From positions 5,394,001 to 5,458,000 of the forward strand of contig OX337229.1 in assembly GCA_946965045.2 (NCBI GenBank): a DNA stretch of 64,000 bases. The letters run 5' to 3'. Both the position numbers and the translations under genes were made by a program. Shown here piece by piece: positions 10,201 to 18,772 of this stretch (positions within the stretch are counted from its first letter, which is position 1; each line of letters begins with the position of its first letter). The stretch comes from Epithemia pelagica. Taxonomy: Eukaryota; Bacillariophyta; Bacillariophyceae; Surirellales; Surirellaceae. Below the pieces are notes generated by a model. The model did not search any database and was not told where the DNA came from. It was given only the letters and a program-made list of their open reading frames with translations.

Positions 10201-13200
10201 GTGTATCCCGAAGCGTGGTCTACAAAGATTGCTCCACCTGTATAAAGATCGTTGATTTTTGATTTCCCCTTTGAGTCAAAGCGTCTCCCCTTTGTAGAAC
10301 ACACAAAATGATCTACTGAGATGCATTGACCTGGATGCAGGTTACCGTCTTTGGTAACCCCTTGTTTGTCTTTGACGATGATCGTTTTCGTCCCTGGTTC
10401 GGTTCGTCTGCGTTGTTTCCCGAATTGACATGCTGCGCACAAGGGTAAGTCGGTGAGTGTGGATGCGAGAGTGTGTAAACGACGCGTTTTCTCTGTTGTT
10501 GCCAAAACGCCTGTTCGCATGAGAAACTGTACCTTGAGAAGATTCATGTGTCCGAGTCGGTAATGCCAGTTGAGAAGTTCCTTCTGTGCTGGTGAGAGGT
10601 TTGCGTTTTGGTGTGCGACTTCATTCACAGTACTGTTGAAAGCGAGTGATGTTGTTTGTAAGTGGTCTGAATTGTATCCGTAGGACATTGGAAGATTGTT
10701 CTTCGGATTTACCATCACATTTACCTCTCGGCGATCAGGGTCGCCTGGAATTCCAGTCAAGGTAAGTGTATAACCGTCCTGAATGATTTTCTCTCCATGG
10801 TACTGCTGAAGAAGATTTTGCGTTGACAACAATCTCACAGAAATTTTTGGTACATGGAATGCAGGAAGTTTCAACATTCGTGGAGCGCCATTCGTGTCCA
10901 AAACCGTCCAAAGGACAGTTCCTCGTCCAACAGCCTTCATTTTATTGGCAATACCTTTTACTTTCAGATCAGGGAAGGGCTTGATCTTTCCAATGAAGTC
11001 CTTGGCGTCGTTGGTAATGGAGATACTCGCTCCGGAGTCCCAGATGATTGGGTACGAGGCTCCTTTTGGCATGGATTCACGAAGAGCCTTTGGATCTTGG
11101 AGTGTTGCTCGAAGAGCCTGTAGGGTGATGTTCTCCCACGGGTGGTGTGCGATGGAGTCAAGGTCAAGAGCGTTGATGGAGGCCATCATTGCCATCATGT
11201 TGTTTGGATTGAGGGAGGCTCGGTGATGATGAAATCGTGGTACAGGCCGTGTGGAGCATGGTACGTTTTGGCAATAATAGGGAGTGTTGCTCCTGTTTTC
11301 GGTGTTCGATCTCTGACGGTTGTATCCCGCCAGATGTTGATGGGGATTTCCAGCAGAGATGGGGTGCTGGAAGCGACGAGCGCGAGAACGCAACAAACTT
11401 GTCTTTGTCGGCATTCGTCGGCTGGTCGGTAGTGTGGAGTCATTATGCTCGGAAGGTGTGTTAGCGAATGGCCCGCGGCTTCGCTTGTGCCTTCGAGGTG
11501 AACTCGAGTTGACCTTGAATGAAGTGTTCCGCCGTTTTCTCCCTCGCTTCGCGGGTATAATGGTTCGTAAGCTCGTAAGGCCAGCCTGACATAACGATGC
11601 CGACCATTCCAACAATCTACAACCAAACACAACAATCAACCGAATCGGTGTGGAGAACAAGGAGAAGAAGAAGGACCTTGTAGGGGAGTTGTGGTTGGTG
11701 GCAAAGTGGGTTCGGCGGTTGTTTAGCTGGGCACGAAAGGCATTGACCGAGACGGCGGTCCTTTGGGTGTTATTGGGGCGATTTGGTCCCTTGGCTTTGT
11801 TAGAGTTCTTGGATTTGGGACTGGATGAGAGGCTGAAACTGAGAAAGATGGCCACCCAACAAGAAATCCATGTAACGATACCAGGCATGCAGCCAGGATG
11901 CAGCAAGAAGGAAACAGAAATTTCCTTGAATCCGCAGTAAGCTTCATAGACACCATAGTAGAGATGTACCGCGGCACTGTACAGGTGTCCTAGCCCATTT
12001 GTAAAGGCGTCCTTAGATTCCTCGGTAGTGGTTGGAGCTGGGATCAGCCAGAGGATGATCGGTAACAGGACAACAAAATGTAGAAGGGCGACCAAGAAGA
12101 GATGCTGAAGAGAGAAAGTTTCGTCTGAAAGCTCCTCGACTGGCGTGCGCGCCGGTCGTCGTGGGGTACGCACGTGTCCAAAGGTGAAAGGTGCATAGTA
12201 GACTTCTACGCATTTTCCTACCATTGAGCCTCCTACTGTCTCGTCCACAGTACAGTTGGATCCGTCCGAAGTGTCTTGGGGGTCAGTGTCTTCTTCATTT
12301 TGTAGAGAAGTGGCAGGTTGTGAAGCCTCATCTTCATCATTGTCGAAATCGACACAAGCGAGATGGGCAAAATACTTGGTGACTGCCACTGTCTTGTTCG
12401 AGTCGTCATCATCATCCGTCTTGTTTTCGGGTTCCGAGGGAACATATCGTTCGCCTAGCGTGCTGGTTGGAACGAAAGAGGAGGATGAGTTGCTTGTTGA
12501 GTCATCTGTCATCGTGCTCTTGTTCTCACGGAATGTTGTGAGTTTTGTTGCAGGAGTGAACTGCATCGCTGATCCAGAGCTGGAGGTGTCCATCGGTTGA
12601 AAACAAGGAACCATCGGGCCTGGTGGAATGGGCGACATTCCAGGAAAGCAAGATGCTGGTCGAGGGTGATTCGGAATGGGCATTCCATCAACGAAGTAGC
12701 CCATTGCCCATTCCTCTTCTTTGACACGTTGGTATGCCTCAGCCACGGTAAGTCTCGGCTCTCGCCAAGCGTTTGCGAACACGGTTTTGGCTGCTCTCTC
12801 GTACCTCATCCCATCTCTTTTTGCTTGCTCTGCTTCGAGAATGATATGCTGCATTGCATATTTTGTCGATGCAGGGATGCTCAGCCGTCGTCTTGGAGGA
12901 GGAGGCGGCGGAGTCGGATCGTTCGGAGAAAAGGGCAAGGGAGCATTTGGCCGTGGTGGCAGAGGTCGTGCTTGATGGATTGGAGAGATGGCTGGTAGTT
13001 TCTTTTCCAGACTCGCCAATTGTCCAGCTTGGAGATGCTTGATTGCATCGGTCGATGTGTCCGTGCTTGTTTCAGGAGTTTTGTAAGTGAGATCTGTCTC
13101 TTCACTTTCCATTTCGTCGTAGTTCTCATTGATTGCTGCTGCTGCTGCTGTGATTTCTTTATCGTACATGTCCTCGAGAAATCGTTGGGTTGCAGCGTCA

Positions 13201-15101
13201 TTCAATGGATCGAGCGGATCGTCATCATGGTTGTTTGTCATCGTGAGATCCATGTCATTCCATTGATCAAAGTATGTTGGTCCGTTGTTCTTGGATGGCT
13301 CGACGACTGGAAAGGTAGGCTCAAACGTTCCAATGGTACTGGTTCCTGATGAGTCTTCCATATCACTCTCACTGAACTGTTTTTCTTTAATGTTGGCTGA
13401 AGTGACACGATCCGGTGTAACAGCTTGGTGAGTGGTGTTGGAGAAGAGCGAGCTTGAATCTTCATTGGACTTGGTTTCTTCATACCTTTCTTCTTTGCTT
13501 TCTTCGTCTTCTTCAAAGGAGGCCATGAAGGCACAAAGTTCGTATTCCTCATCAGGTGAGTCGTCACAGTGGTCGTAATCGTCGTCCTCTGAGTTGTCTT
13601 CACAGAACTCATATTCTTCCTTGTCCATTTCTCTGACAATGTCCCTGTCCCAGTAGCGAGAATGGAGGTCGAGTTCTGCTTTCCAGGCCGTTGCGTCAAA
13701 CTCAAGAACATGAGTGGATGCTTTATGTTTCTGTTGGTTCTTGTTGTTCTTGGCCATGGATTTGAATCCGACAATATGCTCGCTAGTACGATGCGTGGTG
13801 TTCCAGATCTTGCAAGTGCCGCACCAGAAATATGTTTGGCCGTCTTTGGTACGTTCATCCGGCTGGCCATCTGCAGGCGGAACACGTTTCCATTGGTGAG
13901 TAGAATCGTTTTTGGGTGTGGAAGAAGGCTTGTCCGTTTTGCCTTTGAACTTGTTGTTGCTCTTGTTGTTGCTCTTGTTCTTCCCCTTCTCACGAAAACT
14001 GTTCTTGCTCTTACTTTGCATCTGAGGGATGAGGGCATTGGCTTGGTAGCCGATACGGGTCTTGCCACGGCGATTGTTTGTCACTGTCAGGTTCCCGCCA
14101 TAAGAAACAGGTAAGGCCTTGCTGTCCTTGTGGGAGCTTTTGGCACTCCATTCGCCTTGCTTGACACTAACAAGGTACCGGTTGTTGGCGATCTCGGAGA
14201 CGTGCGTGTACATGAGCTTGTTGGTGCTCATGTAGGAGTCAGCGACGGAACGATCGAGAAAACGGATGTGTTCTACGGCGTCTTTGACTTTCTTGTTGAG
14301 AATCAAGAGGTCAAATTTTGGAGTTTCCGGCCATTCAGCGGTGAGGATGTTCTTGAGGAGATTCGCGGTGAGGGTGTGGTCATAAAGACCAGCAGCCGAA
14401 AGAGGACGTGCCTTGTTCGCGAAATCAGTGGTAAGTGCGGTAATGTCGTGTCCTGAGTACTGTTGTGGTACCAGACTGCGCATCTCACCCTTTACCAACT
14501 CCCAATGTTCGATGGAGTCGTCCGTAATGATGCGGACGATTACCATAAAGAGCACGGGAAACGAGTTCGCAGAGCGGGATTGGTCCTCTACTTCGCGACG
14601 AAAGGTTTTCTCGAGAGAATCGAGTAAGTAGTCCTGAGCCGCTGCGTCATTGTTCTGATCGTACTTATCGTATTTTTGGATCTGCACTGCCATCAGGTCC
14701 TGGACGCGCTCGTTGGTGAAACGAGGATGCTCCGTGATGATGTTGATCATCGATGTGGAGTTCTTGGGGTCAGGTAAGTACACAATCGTGTCCATCCCAT
14801 GTTTGACAAAGTGCCGATTGAGCTCATCCTGCAATCGCGAGAAATCGCCTTTCTTCTTGTCAAACTTGTCAATAGGTCCAGTTACGCGGTCGATGTACCG
14901 CTTGTCTGTTAAGGTACGTAACTGGAGACTCCTGAGAGGTTCCGTCTTGGCTGAGTCATCTAACTTGGACCAGTCATGTTTCGGTTTTCCTCCAGTCCAA
15001 ACGACGTACTCGTCACGTCGGGACTGCACCAGTCCGCCCATGATGGGCTTGTCTGGCATGAAAACGTCCGTGTTTTCTTGTGGATCGTCGTTTGCTGCCA
15101 T
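7254..15101 (-). CDS. Copia gag-pol polyprotein
   Basis: The first ATG is at 15101 (MAANDDPQ). The same frame is open upstream to about 15467 without any ATG, so the true start is uncertain. Residues here count from 15347. Gag holds a zinc-binding-like WCGTCKIWNTTHRTSEH (about 508, pattern C-x2-C-x6-H-x4-H). A long acidic, Ser/Pro-rich part follows, then hydrophobic segments near 1080-1105, 1150-1172 and 1219-1242. The protease has WDSGAS (about 1436). The integrase has an HHCC region (HYRLGHMN, later LCAACQFGK), then VDHF, TDNGAAF and AERE as catalytic D, D and E (about 1679-1787). Reverse transcriptase shows CIDFNNAF and LWVDDCG, with W in place of the usual Y. RNase H shows YVDADFAG and LQAEYHAL. 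About 2,600 residues is nearly double an ordinary Copia polyprotein. No frameshift or stop is present. Confidence 0.93.
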   Translation of the reverse strand: MAANDDPQENTDVFMPDKPIMGGLVQSRRDEYVVWTGGKPKHDWSKLDDSAKTEPLRSLQLRTLTDKRYIDRVTGPIDKFDKKKGDFSRLQDELNRHFVKHGMDTIVYLPDPKNSTSMINIITEHPRFTNERVQDLMAVQIQKYDKYDQNNDAAAQDYLLDSLEKTFRREVEDQSRSANSFPVLFMVIVRIITDDSIEHWELVKGEMRSLVPQQYSGHDITALTTDFANKARPLSAAGLYDHTLTANLLKNILTAEWPETPKFDLLILNKKVKDAVEHIRFLDRSVADSYMSTNKLMYTHVSEIANNRYLVSVKQGEWSAKSSHKDSKALPVSYGGNLTVTNNRRGKTRIGYQANALIPQMQSKSKNSFREKGKNKSNNKSNNKFKGKTDKPSSTPKNDSTHQWKRVPPADGQPDERTKDGQTYFWCGTCKIWNTTHRTSEHIVGFKSMAKNNKNQQKHKASTHVLEFDATAWKAELDLHSRYWDRDIVREMDKEEYEFCEDNSEDDDYDHCDDSPDEEYELCAFMASFEEDEESKEERYEETKSNEDSSSLFSNTTHQAVTPDRVTSANIKEKQFSESDMEDSSGTSTIGTFEPTFPVVEPSKNNGPTYFDQWNDMDLTMTNNHDDDPLDPLNDAATQRFLEDMYDKEITAAAAAINENYDEMESEETDLTYKTPETSTDTSTDAIKHLQAGQLASLEKKLPAISPIHQARPLPPRPNAPLPFSPNDPTPPPPPPRRRLSIPASTKYAMQHIILEAEQAKRDGMRYERAAKTVFANAWREPRLTVAEAYQRVKEEEWAMGYFVDGMPIPNHPRPASCFPGMSPIPPGPMVPCFQPMDTSSSGSAMQFTPATKLTTFRENKSTMTDDSTSNSSSSFVPTSTLGERYVPSEPENKTDDDDDSNKTVAVTKYFAHLACVDFDNDEDEASQPATSLQNEEDTDPQDTSDGSNCTVDETVGGSMVGKCVEVYYAPFTFGHVRTPRRPARTPVEELSDETFSLQHLFLVALLHFVVLLPIILWLIPAPTTTEESKDAFTNGLGHLYSAAVHLYYGVYEAYCGFKEISVSFLLHPGCMPGIVTWISCWVAIFLSFSLSSSPKSKNSNKAKGPNRPNNTQRTAVSVNAFRAQLNNRRTHFATNHNSPTRSFFFSLFSTPIRLIVVFGCRLLEWSASLCQAGLTSLRTIIPAKRGRKRRNTSFKVNSSSPRRHKRSRGPFANTPSEHNDSTLPTSRRMPTKTSLLRSRARRFQHPISAGNPHQHLAGYNRQRSNTENRSNTPYYCQNVPCSTRPVPRFHHHRASLNPNNMMAMMASINALDLDSIAHHPWENITLQALRATLQDPKALRESMPKGASYPIIWDSGASISITNDAKDFIGKIKPFPDLKVKGIANKMKAVGRGTVLWTVLDTNGAPRMLKLPAFHVPKISVRLLSTQNLLQQYHGEKIIQDGYTLTLTGIPGDPDRREVNVMVNPKNNLPMSYGYNSDHLQTTSLAFNSTVNEVAHQNANLSPAQKELLNWHYRLGHMNLLKVQFLMRTGVLATTEKTRRLHTLASTLTDLPLCAACQFGKQRRRTEPGTKTIIVKDKQGVTKDGNLHPGQCISVDHFVCSTKGRRFDSKGKSKINDLYTGGAIFVDHASGYTWIGFQSHLNTHETLSVKDSFELFCREIGVVPLQYLTDNGAAFTSKDYTQSLRTFAQISRFAGVGAHHHAGIAEREIQTIMSIARTMMLHAAIHWPELADPMLWPMAVSHAVYLHNHVPRTDTGMSPHDLFTRVRWEQRKFHDLHVWGCPVYVLQKSIAAGKKLPRWKPRSTRCQLMGLSNRHASSVPLVLNPDTGYITPQFHVVFDDWFSTIAMTYEQLPDFFTDTWYKLFGDSSYQYIDLDNDNAPNIEAPTTTDEAAQQSYTQRESDVAHAIGTHRPFAVLPSPSQPSSTPGTFPLTNPRATPIGAPAPSSTPSNRPVSISAPNEEPVYQPSPKRMSFSNTPLPQREKTDQVAETSPSTTPLLPSPSPNTTPSPGPSPQREIRPQRESRPRKSTQPTSGSTPSLAPTITTRRSGRTVKRPTRLVEEINVATVHPTAPPSVDHSDLLTVMKASLSDPDTLSYDEAMRDADIEKWKVAAHKEIMELEGKGTWEEVPKSQAKTRILPGTWVFKRKRTPDGEILKHKARYCVRGDLQETEQENYSPVVHWSSIRIVLTISLILGWELACIDFNNAFVQATVDEPVWIHLPRGFRSGKPGETCLRLIKSLYGLSSAPRLWYTHLLEALKEDRFTLSAHDECLLYKDNIIIFLWVDDCGVCAPKMELIDDLIKRLQEKGLSLKKEGNLTDYLGINFIRHENKSITMTQKGLIAKIIKTTGLEDCNPNWTPATQLGLGSDPDGEPMKESWEYRSVVGMLLYLATNTRPDIAFAVSQVARFSSAPKKSHATTIKTIVRYLVRTRDKGTIFTPTTDFKLDCYVDADFAGLHGREPQDNPVSAKSRTGYILTFCGCPLIWRSQLQSSVALSTLQAEYHALSQAMRSVIATRRVIEELLGNLKLPFPKPTIFSEVFEDNSGAFYLATKQRLTPRTKHFNTYLHFFWEHVGDHPGGVKVSMVSTADQKADYFTKCQNRELFERCRKLNQGW

Positions 15102-15347
15102 GATTCGTTGCTGTCTCCTCCTGGATCTCGATACACCAATCAACGGTCTTGTCCGATCTGTTTCTGATGTGGCAGTTCGCGTTGGGTCGGTCTCAGGTGG
15201 AACAATTTGCAATGGTCGAGTGGTCTCTTGCTGGGATTCGCGTTGGGCGTTTGGATCGGCAGTTGGATCACTGTTCGGTGCTTCTAGAGGGTCGACGGTC
15301 TCTTGCTGGGGATCTGGATTGGAGTTGGTATCACTGTCCGAATTCAA

Positions 15348-15567
15348 CCAGTCGAAGCTTCCAAGTCCACTTGAGGTCGGGGAGATGTCGTCCGCCGTTG
15401 TGGATTCTTGGTTGGGGCCTTGATTGGCTCCAGTAGTATTTGCGCGCTTTGGATGCTTGGTAGGGACGACTCAGTGGTAGTCCTCCAAGGTAGTTAACTT
15501 CTTGATAAATCGATCGATAGAGAGAATAGCGTATGGTTTATCAGCCTTGATTTGGGCTCAGCAACCA
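15348..15567 (-). other. Retrotransposon leader with primer-binding site
   Basis: Untranslated leader between the 5' LTR and gag. Its first bases on the minus strand (TGGTTGCTGAGCCC, from 15567) start with TGG, the complement of a tRNA CCA end, and resemble initiator-tRNA primer sites of Copia elements. The tRNA was not identified. Confidence 0.6.
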
Positions 15568-16287
15568 CTTAGGATATCTGCTAGCTAGGTGTGATAACGA
15601 CTTGATAATCGGGGTTAGTTCAGTTGGGTAGCAATGTTAGTCAACCTATCACGTTGGATCGACGATGGGGCCCTCACCTTCGGTCTACGATATAGGTTGA
15701 CTCCTTTTGTAGACAACAGTTGCTTGTAACTTTTGTGTTTTAGAAAAGAGTGAGATTAATCTACATGAAAGTGATTTTCAGGTCTGATCGATCTCCGATC
15801 TCAAGGAGAACTTAGCCGCTCCATTTCTCTCTTGAAGAATAGTTCTTCCTTGTTCTTTTTGTTCTTCATGATTAGATGAGAGTATTCACCTCTCCTGATT
15901 GTTTGGGCCTTATGAATGTTCTTTCTAGAAGGTACTTACCTTTGGAACAGGCCTGCTAGATCATCTGGAGGTCGATCGTTATCTTTGTGTAATTCTCAAT
16001 TTGAGAGAGAAGATATTACGACTAGAGGTATCGTCCAACTTGCGTTCGTATGAACGGATGTGTAGGCTCGCGACTTGCATTGTGCATGTACATGGATAAT
16101 TAGTACATGAATCTTCCTGGACTGCTGGGTGAAGTTACTATTCAGCTAAATCCATCTGTTGTTCGTCCGTTCAACTGCAACACGAGCGTCTGTCTTACTT
16201 CAGGACAGCTGCTTTCCTCTATGTCGTAGCTATGTCATGCTATGTCACACCTAGATCTAATGGTGCTAGATGTGCTATGTGTAACTC
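15568..16287 (-). repeat. 5' LTR (720 bp)
   Basis: Promoter-bearing LTR of the element on the minus strand. It ends at the primer-binding site on one side and at the TTGGA target duplication (16288-16292) on the other. Confidence 0.92.
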
Positions 16288-16292
16288 TTGGA

Positions 16293-17325
16293 ATGCTTTC
16301 ACCCGGTCGAAAAGTATCGGTGTTTTGATTAGGTCGTCGTCCCAATTCCTGCCTGTTAAGAGATAAATCGGTTCGACGTTTGACAATCGACAATCGACCT
16401 CTCGTCCCCTCGGTTCCTTCGTCAAGCTCAAAAGATCGCCGTCCACACTCCACACTGATTTGTGTAATAGATGATGGCGCGTCCGGCGAACGAATGGCCT
16501 GCGCGCAATGCCGAGACTTCCCGGACGGAATTCGCGGCGCAATATCTGCGCTCACAAAAACTTTGCTTGTTAAAGGAAAAAGAGATTGAGCTATAGAGAG
16601 AAAGGTGGATGCCATTTTGAAATGCAAAAACGCCACTGAGGCAAATATATCATGAGCCGTACTGTTGTTTTCGGTTTCCCCTTGGCATTTCAATCCCATC
16701 ATTTGACGCTCCTTTTATATCGCTCGAGCCTCTCTTGCAAACACCCCAAACAAATTGTGGGCAGTGAGGAATGAGTGAGACCTCCAAAACAGCGACGAGA
16801 GAGACAAGGAATGTCGAATTGTCTTTAGCTCACACGCTCACACCAAGTATCCTCAGTCATTCCCTGGCAACCAGGTCACTCATGGACGTTCCTTGGACCT
16901 GGGTCAGACTTGTCGGCCAGAATGCCCTGTTTCATGTGCCGTTCAGGAGAACAACCGGCTTGGACCAACAGAAATGAGTGGCCAGCCGACAAGAACTCTG
17001 ACGCGTTTTTAGTGCCCAACTTTCTTGAACTTGGCTCTGTTCCTCGTCCGACAAATCTGTTGTGTGGACAATGACCGTCGCACAAACAACTACCGTATAG
17101 GGTAACTGTAGAAGGAAAAAAGTGTTCTTTTTTGCATGGAGTAATGGATCTGCCCTTTTTCTCTCTCTAATGGACGACTCTGATGGGCAAGGGAGATGAT
17201 CCAGCCTGTCTTGCGGTGGCTGCGACGAGCGAGATCTCAGCTCACAACTTGTGACATGTCTTTCGAGTAGGTAGTACAAAGTCATTCGTAGAGCATATTA
17301 TGTTGTTTGTGTAGCTTTGGAAAAG
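16293..17325. repeat. Segment copy 2, right half
   Basis: Continues copy 2 beyond the retrotransposon. It aligns with about 1382-2405 of copy 1, starting at GCTTTCACCCGGTCG. Open frames here do not keep their frame between the copies, so I call no gene. The 58-bp tandem repeat of copy 1 is present only once. Confidence 0.75.
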
Positions 17326-17697
17326 GTGTACATTTGTTCAAAACGAAGTATTAAAGCTCAAGGTGGAGACACATACTGGGTAGAAGTAGCATCCATCCGA
17401 TGGTAAAGTCCAGTTTTGCTAGGAGTACTATCGAAACAAGGTCGAAATCGGGGATTTTCGAGTCACGTTGCGCTTGTACAGTGGTTCCATGCCCGTTGCT
17501 CCTTTCCTACATACAAACACATGAATGACTATGTATCTACCCTGTCCTCGAAGTGGATATGAGACTTTGCTACTGTTTGTAGAGAGAAGTTAATTTTATT
17601 TAACGTTTTGGATGAAACTATTCCAGTATCGAAAAACGACCGGCATAGTTGTGAAGGAATTGAGCATGGTATCGGAACTCCACGGTTTTCTGGTTTA
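17326..17697. other. Intergenic, no gene seen
   Basis: Unique sequence between segment copy 2 and the 3' end of the copy 3 gene. It probably holds the 3' UTR of that gene; no other structure stands out. Confidence 0.4.
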
Positions 17698-18384
17698 TTA
17701 GACCATACTAATGTGTCCCTCCGGGTAGGTACAAATGCCAATTCCGGGCTGATCCGGAACGGGTTGACAGGCCATGGGTCCACACGAACCACCCGCACCA
17801 CCGGTGGCTCGCAAGGCGGCATGTTTTTCTTCTTCTTCCGGACTACAGACAATGGCACAATACTTTTCGCCCGACGGAGATTGCAAGGCACAAATGGGAG
17901 ACTGTGATCAACAACAAAAGCGCGCCACCACCAGTAACAACACGAGAGCGAGGAACAAACAAAAGTTAGTCGGACAGAGAGAAAAGACCCCTTCCATAAT
18001 CCTTGACAGAGCGTGACATCCTTGTCGCACACAAAACACACACACACGTACCCCAGTGACACCGTCGGGAACATCCGAGGTACAAGCCGTCGTATCTGGA
18101 TCACAGGGAGGAGCACAATATTGTCCTGGAATACCCATGATACGAACGGCCATTTCTTCCGCAAAGGTACACGGAGGTTCCTCGTAGTGATGAGACCCGC
18201 CTTGTTTGGATTCCGAGGTGATACTGTCAAGTTTGGTAGTGGTGGTGGTTGTCGTCGTCGTCATGGGCAAGGCCACTTTGGTATACACAAAGGGCTTGGA
18301 TTCCTCCGTCGATAGGACTTGGGAAGAAGCTGCCATGGACACCATGGAGAGGAGGAACAACACACAAGTGGAAGAAAACGCCAT
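17698..18384 (-). CDS. Secreted Cys-rich protein, copy 3 (two exons, complete)
   Basis: Exon 1 is 18384-18052 (111 codons). The intron is 18051-17902 (150 bp, GTACGTGT...TGATCACAG). Exon 2 is 17901-17698 with its stop, joined in phase 0, giving 178 residues. The signal peptide is MAFSSTCVLFLLSMVSMAAS, followed by a run of nine threonines. The mature part has two related Cys blocks: CTFAEE...GQYCAPPC...CTSDVPDG in exon 1 and CALQ...EKYCAIVC...CGPMACQP in exon 2, so each exon encodes one block. The gene is divergent from the AlgH gene across 388 bp. Function is unknown. An extracellular, disulfide-bonded protein is inferred from the leader and cysteines. Confidence 0.65.
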
Positions 18385-18772
18385 GATTCTGCAAGAGTCC
18401 GGTTGTTGTTGCTGCTGATGATGATGATGAAGATGACAATGCCTCAATGGAAATCCCAAGGTAGCAATAGGAACAAACGAAGAGAAAAAGTATCTTTTGA
18501 CTCGCTTTTCGTTGATAGAGAGAGATGATGCGATCTTTTCCGGTTCGTGATCCGCCCGCTGGGGAGCTTTGACTCGTGGATCGTCCGTCGGACGTACGGG
18601 AGCCCTCGTCGGTGGTCCGATCCAAGATCCACCGTGGTAGCCACAAACATATAGGAGTACACTCCAATCAATGACCCAAATGAGTAGCCACACGCACACG
18701 TACGCACCACATCCATCCATCACCTCCTCTCACAGCACCCAAAAAGATTTGTTGCATCTCTATTTTGGTATC
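18385..18772. promoter_or_regulatory. Divergent intergenic promoter region
   Basis: 388 bp between the start codons of the secreted-protein gene (minus) and the AlgH gene (plus). The 100 bp nearest the secreted gene match copies 1 and 2. The rest is unique, which marks where the duplicated segment ends on this side. No specific factor site is claimed. Confidence 0.4.

Larger units (their letters stand above)
6476..16292 (-). mobile_element. Complete Copia-type LTR retrotransposon
   Basis: Two nearly identical LTRs (6481-7201 and 15568-16287) flank one gag-pol frame read on the minus strand. TTGGA at 6476-6480 and again at 16288-16292 is a 5-bp target duplication. On the minus strand a primer-binding site starts TGGTTGCTGAGCCC directly after the 5' LTR (15567 downward), and a purine tract GAGAGGGA directly precedes the 3' LTR (7209-7202). 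The termini are not TG...CA: the element begins GAGTTACA and ends CCTAAG. Intact coding, both cis signals and near-identical LTRs indicate a very recent insertion. The gene order protease-integrase-RT-RNase H defines Copia; it probably belongs to the diatom CoDi lineages. Confidence 0.93.
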
